NCBI GenBank assembly: GCA_028701945.1 | Contig: JAQVPT010000045.1 | Span: forward strand, 1 to 15,785 | Source: Bacteroidales bacterium | Lineage (GTDB): Bacteria; Bacteroidota; Bacteroidia; Bacteroidales; ML635J-15 | DNA: 15,785 nucleotides | Direction: 5' to 3' | Part shown: positions 15,411-15,785 of the stretch, in pieces | How the letters are laid out: every line of letters starts with the position of its first letter | How positions within the stretch are numbered: the first letter of the stretch is position 1 | Notes under the pieces: generated by a model | What the model saw: the letters and a program-made list of their open reading frames with translations, nothing else | Told to the model about the DNA's origin: nothing | Databases searched by the model: none | Made by a program: the position numbers and the translations under genes

Positions 15411-15535
15411 TAACGGATGGCAATATGCGGAGGCCGGGATTTCGAAGCTCCAACTTGTCAAACCATTGCGAATTTGAGTAAATGTACAAAAGTTTAAATT
15501 ACCTACTTTCCCCGGCTTACGTATATTGCGTGTTA
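15411..15535 (-). repeat. attC-like site 8 (short class, 125 bp)
   Basis: The arms TAACGGATGGCAATATGCGG with GGCCGGG, and on the reverse strand TAACACGCAATATACGT with AGCCGGG, pair through GCAATAT and GCCGGG with mismatched spacers. The left flank GTTACCAAC matches the left end of cassette G at 10134, which makes cassette G a 5.4-kb unit. The right flank GTTAGCTGC belongs to the next cassette. Confidence 0.78.
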
Positions 15536-15661
15536 GCTGCTGGTGTTCATTCATTATCAGTTAATTATCTAATCTTTTATAATCATAAATCAGCTCAATC
15601 GAAGCACTGCTGTTCCCGAAAAAATTAGTTTTTAGGGTCGGCATAAAAGCGGTGGCAGACA

Positions 15662-15718
15662 GAAAAGCTCTATTGCTATTTTGGGTCTGAGCATTGGCTC
15701 GTGCGAATTGCAATTGTG
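15662..15718. repeat. Hairpin repeat copy 5, near the 3' end of the next cassette
   Basis: Stem AAGC/GCTT, internal loop TCT/TGT, inner stem ATTGCTATT/AATTGCAAT with one central T-T mismatch, and a 25-nt loop. Sequence and flank (TTAGTTTTTAGGGTCGGCA region from 15621) align with copy 3 and its flank. By analogy with copies 1 and 3 a minus-strand gene should end about 15 bp to the right. No gene is complete between 15536 and the window end; the frame at 15561-15767 is a translation of this repeat. Confidence 0.65.
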
Positions 15719-15785
15719 CTTGGCTGTGTGGGTTGGCTAATCTATTTTTATTGCTTTCCATCCCCATACATTTTTCTTTTTATTT

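Larger units (their letters stand above)
617..15535 (-). mobile_element. Integron-like gene cassette array (no integrase seen)
   Basis: Eight attC-like sites in the same orientation delimit seven complete units, with all genes on the minus strand and each gene or operon ending just before a site. In all seven units the 7-9 bases starting with GTTA at one end are the reverse complement of those at the other end, while the two flanks of a single site differ in seven of eight cases. That is what integron cassettes show, because the 5' core of the cassette and the inverse core of its attC pair in the excised circle. Nothing in the window resembles an integrase or attI, so this could be the distal part of a large integron or an orphan attC cluster. 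If it follows the integron rule, the integrase end lies beyond the right edge. Core sites read GTTAnnn rather than the consensus GTTRRRY, so a different but analogous recombination system is possible. Confidence 0.7.

Noticed and set aside
617..15535. CRISPR array
   Set aside because: The repeats are 124-219 bp, spaced by 0.4-5 kb and separated mostly by genes, unlike CRISPR repeats and spacers.
15171..15554. Minus-strand 127-codon frame upstream of the methyltransferase gene
   Set aside because: It spans hairpin copy 4, the candidate promoter and part of attC-like site 8, and its sequence looks like translated repeat.

Overview
The window is AT-rich DNA, probably from a member of the Bacteroidota (Flavobacteriia-like). 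The supports are a lipoprotein with a short LFSC lipobox, a small outer-membrane beta-barrel-like protein with an aromatic-rich C-terminus, one candidate promoter of the Bacteroidota type (TTG, 23 bp, TATTTTTG), and a PGN_0703-like nuclease. The lineage is an inference. Every gene I accept is on the minus strand.

Layout: eight imperfect inverted repeats of 124-219 bp (617-740, 5295-5485, 6050-6240, 7078-7268, 8280-8498, 8870-9060, 10011-10137, 15411-15535) divide the window into seven complete units and two partial ones. Each repeat begins TAACGG and ends GTTA. Four are exactly 191 bp and nearly identical. The bases just outside GTTA do not match across a repeat, but they match across the unit between two repeats (GTTAGCGTT..AACGCTAAC, GTTATAGGC..GCCTATAAC, GTTATAACC..GGTTATAAC, GTTACCAAC..GTTGGTAAC). 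That is the known signature of integron gene cassettes, whose attC site is completed when the cassette circularises. Read on the minus strand, each unit is gene(s) followed by an attC-like site, as in cassette arrays. No integrase gene is in the window.

Units from left to right, with cassette limits placed at the G^TTA step of each site. A (620-5297): five tightly packed genes, histidine phosphatase, IucA/IucC-like ligase, S66/MccF-like peptidase, four-helix membrane protein and a P-loop kinase-like protein, which looks like a small-molecule pathway. B (5298-6052): small two-helix membrane protein. C (6053-7080): beta-barrel-like envelope protein. D (7081-8282): lipoprotein. E (8283-8872): no intact gene. 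F (8873-10013): PD-(D/E)XK nuclease. G (10014-15413): four overlapping or adjacent genes, cytosine-C5 DNA methyltransferase, HD-domain protein, AAA/ORC-like ATPase and a protein with a possible nucleotide-sensing fold. G is a candidate defence system that I cannot match to a named one. A further cassette starts at the right edge.

A second structured repeat occurs five times (857-917, 5105-5167, 10262-10318, 15208-15270, 15662-15718). It is a hairpin with a 9-bp inner stem, a conserved 3x3 internal loop (T-C/A-T opposite TGT), an outer stem of 4-7 bp whose sequence covaries, and a 25-27 nt loop. One copy lies 15 bp past the last stop codon and another lies upstream of the first start codon of both multi-gene cassettes (A and G). 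Single-gene cassettes lack it. A and G, and the cassette at the right edge, also carry the short (124-127 bp) attC-like class. Multi-gene cassettes therefore appear to form a separate structural class with paired hairpin ends. This, together with cassette G, is the most unusual content of the window.
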